Assembly (NCBI GenBank): GCA_964017185.1
Contig: OZ024876.1
Location: 11,905,726 to 11,969,725, forward strand
DNA length: 64,000 nucleotides
DNA from: Rugalucina vietnamica
Taxonomy: Eukaryota; Mollusca; Bivalvia; Lucinida; Lucinidae
Direction of reading: 5' to 3'
In this document: positions 63,236-64,000 of the stretch, piece by piece
Layout: each line of letters opens with the position of its first letter
Position numbering within the stretch: the stretch's first letter is position 1
Translations under genes and position numbers: made by a program
Notes under the pieces: model-generated
What the model saw: the letters and a program-made list of their open reading frames with translations, nothing else
What the model was told of the DNA's origin: nothing
Database searches by the model: none

Positions 63236-63300
63236 TTTCAGCCACGACGCCAGAAAACCGGTCTCAGGTCTGACACAACCCGAACTGTATAGGCTGATTT
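63236..63300. mobile_element. Palindromic MITE, left-end fragment
   Basis: CAGCCACGACGCCAGAAAAC then CAGGTCTGACACAACCCGAA match the left end of the family only. The rest of 63300-64000 holds no gene. There is a direct duplication of about 28 bp, TTTACTAATGAAGGCAGCAA, at 63647 and 63676. Confidence 0.6.
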
Positions 63301-64000
63301 TTTTCAATGTGCAGGGCGGAGCCTGTCAATTTTTGATTGACAATGACAAAGTTGACCATTACATTTAAAAATAGGTAGTTCTCACTTGGACTAATACTTT
63401 GACCCACTTGTTATTGTTGAACCAATCAGTGTCAAAATTTAACCTCATGCACCGAAAATGATGGGTAAACACATACTGTCACAGAAAAATATTCTGTACT
63501 ACATGACTGTATTTATGTATGACCATATCGAAAAATTCCCTTAGTAAATGCCTGGTAAACATTCTTGTTGTATGACTCTCTGTTTTTCTTTTCAAGTTTA
63601 AAACTTTAATTCTGATACAAATAAATATCAAAGATGCAGGCTTACATTTACTAATGAAGGCAGCAAAAAAGTGCATTTACTAATGAAGGCAGCAAAAAAA
63701 GTGCACTAACTTCTTACTGGAAGTCACAGTACGAATCTGTAAAGTGTTGTTCTGTCATACTACAGATTTGTTGAATTTGACTGACAGCTCAGTCAAGTTA
63801 TCAGCGAATCTGTTGCTGCAACAGCAGCAAAAGAAAAAAAAGAAAAAAAAAAAAGGAATAAACGGTCAAGTTAGCTGCAGTGAAACTTTTTGTCACCTAT
63901 TGTTTTTGTTTAAATATCCACAAACACACCTTTTCTATCCCTCCTATTACCCGAGTTACAGACAAAAGTTCTCTGTCATCATTAAAAGAGGAAAATTTTC

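Overview
This window is nuclear DNA from an animal, most probably a bivalve mollusc and plausibly a clam. The evidence is the intron-split genes with GT-AG junctions, the very high load of short hairpin transposons and AGGTCA-rich satellites of the kind seen in bivalves, and a permuted Penelope-like (Naiad) retroelement whose reading frame is interrupted only by TGA codons at conserved cysteine sites. Selenoprotein-encoding Naiads are known from clams and spiders. The species call is an inference.

Two host genes can be assembled, both on the + strand with three coding exons. (1) A claudin/PMP22-like four-helix membrane protein of 211 aa: exons 22238-22457, 25644-25790 and 37048-37316. (2) A type II membrane-anchored class I SAM-dependent methyltransferase of 298 aa: exons 41686-41967, 42622-42742 and 45653-46146, with a polyadenylation signal at 46476. 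All phases match, and the proteins read through the junctions. The two genes have no evident functional link.

The rest is mobile or repetitive DNA. 1-3440 is a large inverted repeat of AGGTCA-rich units. 3640-6226 and 12234-13256 are long and short versions of a hairpin-ended element with about 460-bp internal tandem units. 12.1-15.2 kb holds CpG-dense TACG tracts. 17.2-17.85 kb is a GATATC minisatellite. Intron 2 of the claudin-like gene is almost entirely a 10.3-kb element (26600-36942) with about 525-bp terminal inverted repeats and a 5-bp target duplication. That element contains an almost complete Naiad (29914-33803) lying inside another repeat. 39842-40995 is a decayed PIF/Harbinger transposon with TTA target duplications. 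Intron 2 of the methyltransferase gene carries a higher-order satellite (43120-44880) full of DR1-type AGGTCA pairs. 49757 to about 55690 (- strand) is a full-length CR1/L2-like LINE whose two ORFs share one frame and are separated by a single TAG. At least 18 copies or fragments of one palindromic MITE family, two further fold-back families and several tRNA-derived SINEs are scattered throughout.

The most notable system is the Naiad. It has an N-terminal GIY-YIG endonuclease, a linker and a C-terminal reverse transcriptase in one frame of about 1,078 codons, broken only by three TGA codons. Two of them replace the first Cys of the CCHH motif and the first Cys of the CxC linker motif, which is what a selenocysteine-encoding retroelement should look like. 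I could not locate the required SECIS element by eye.
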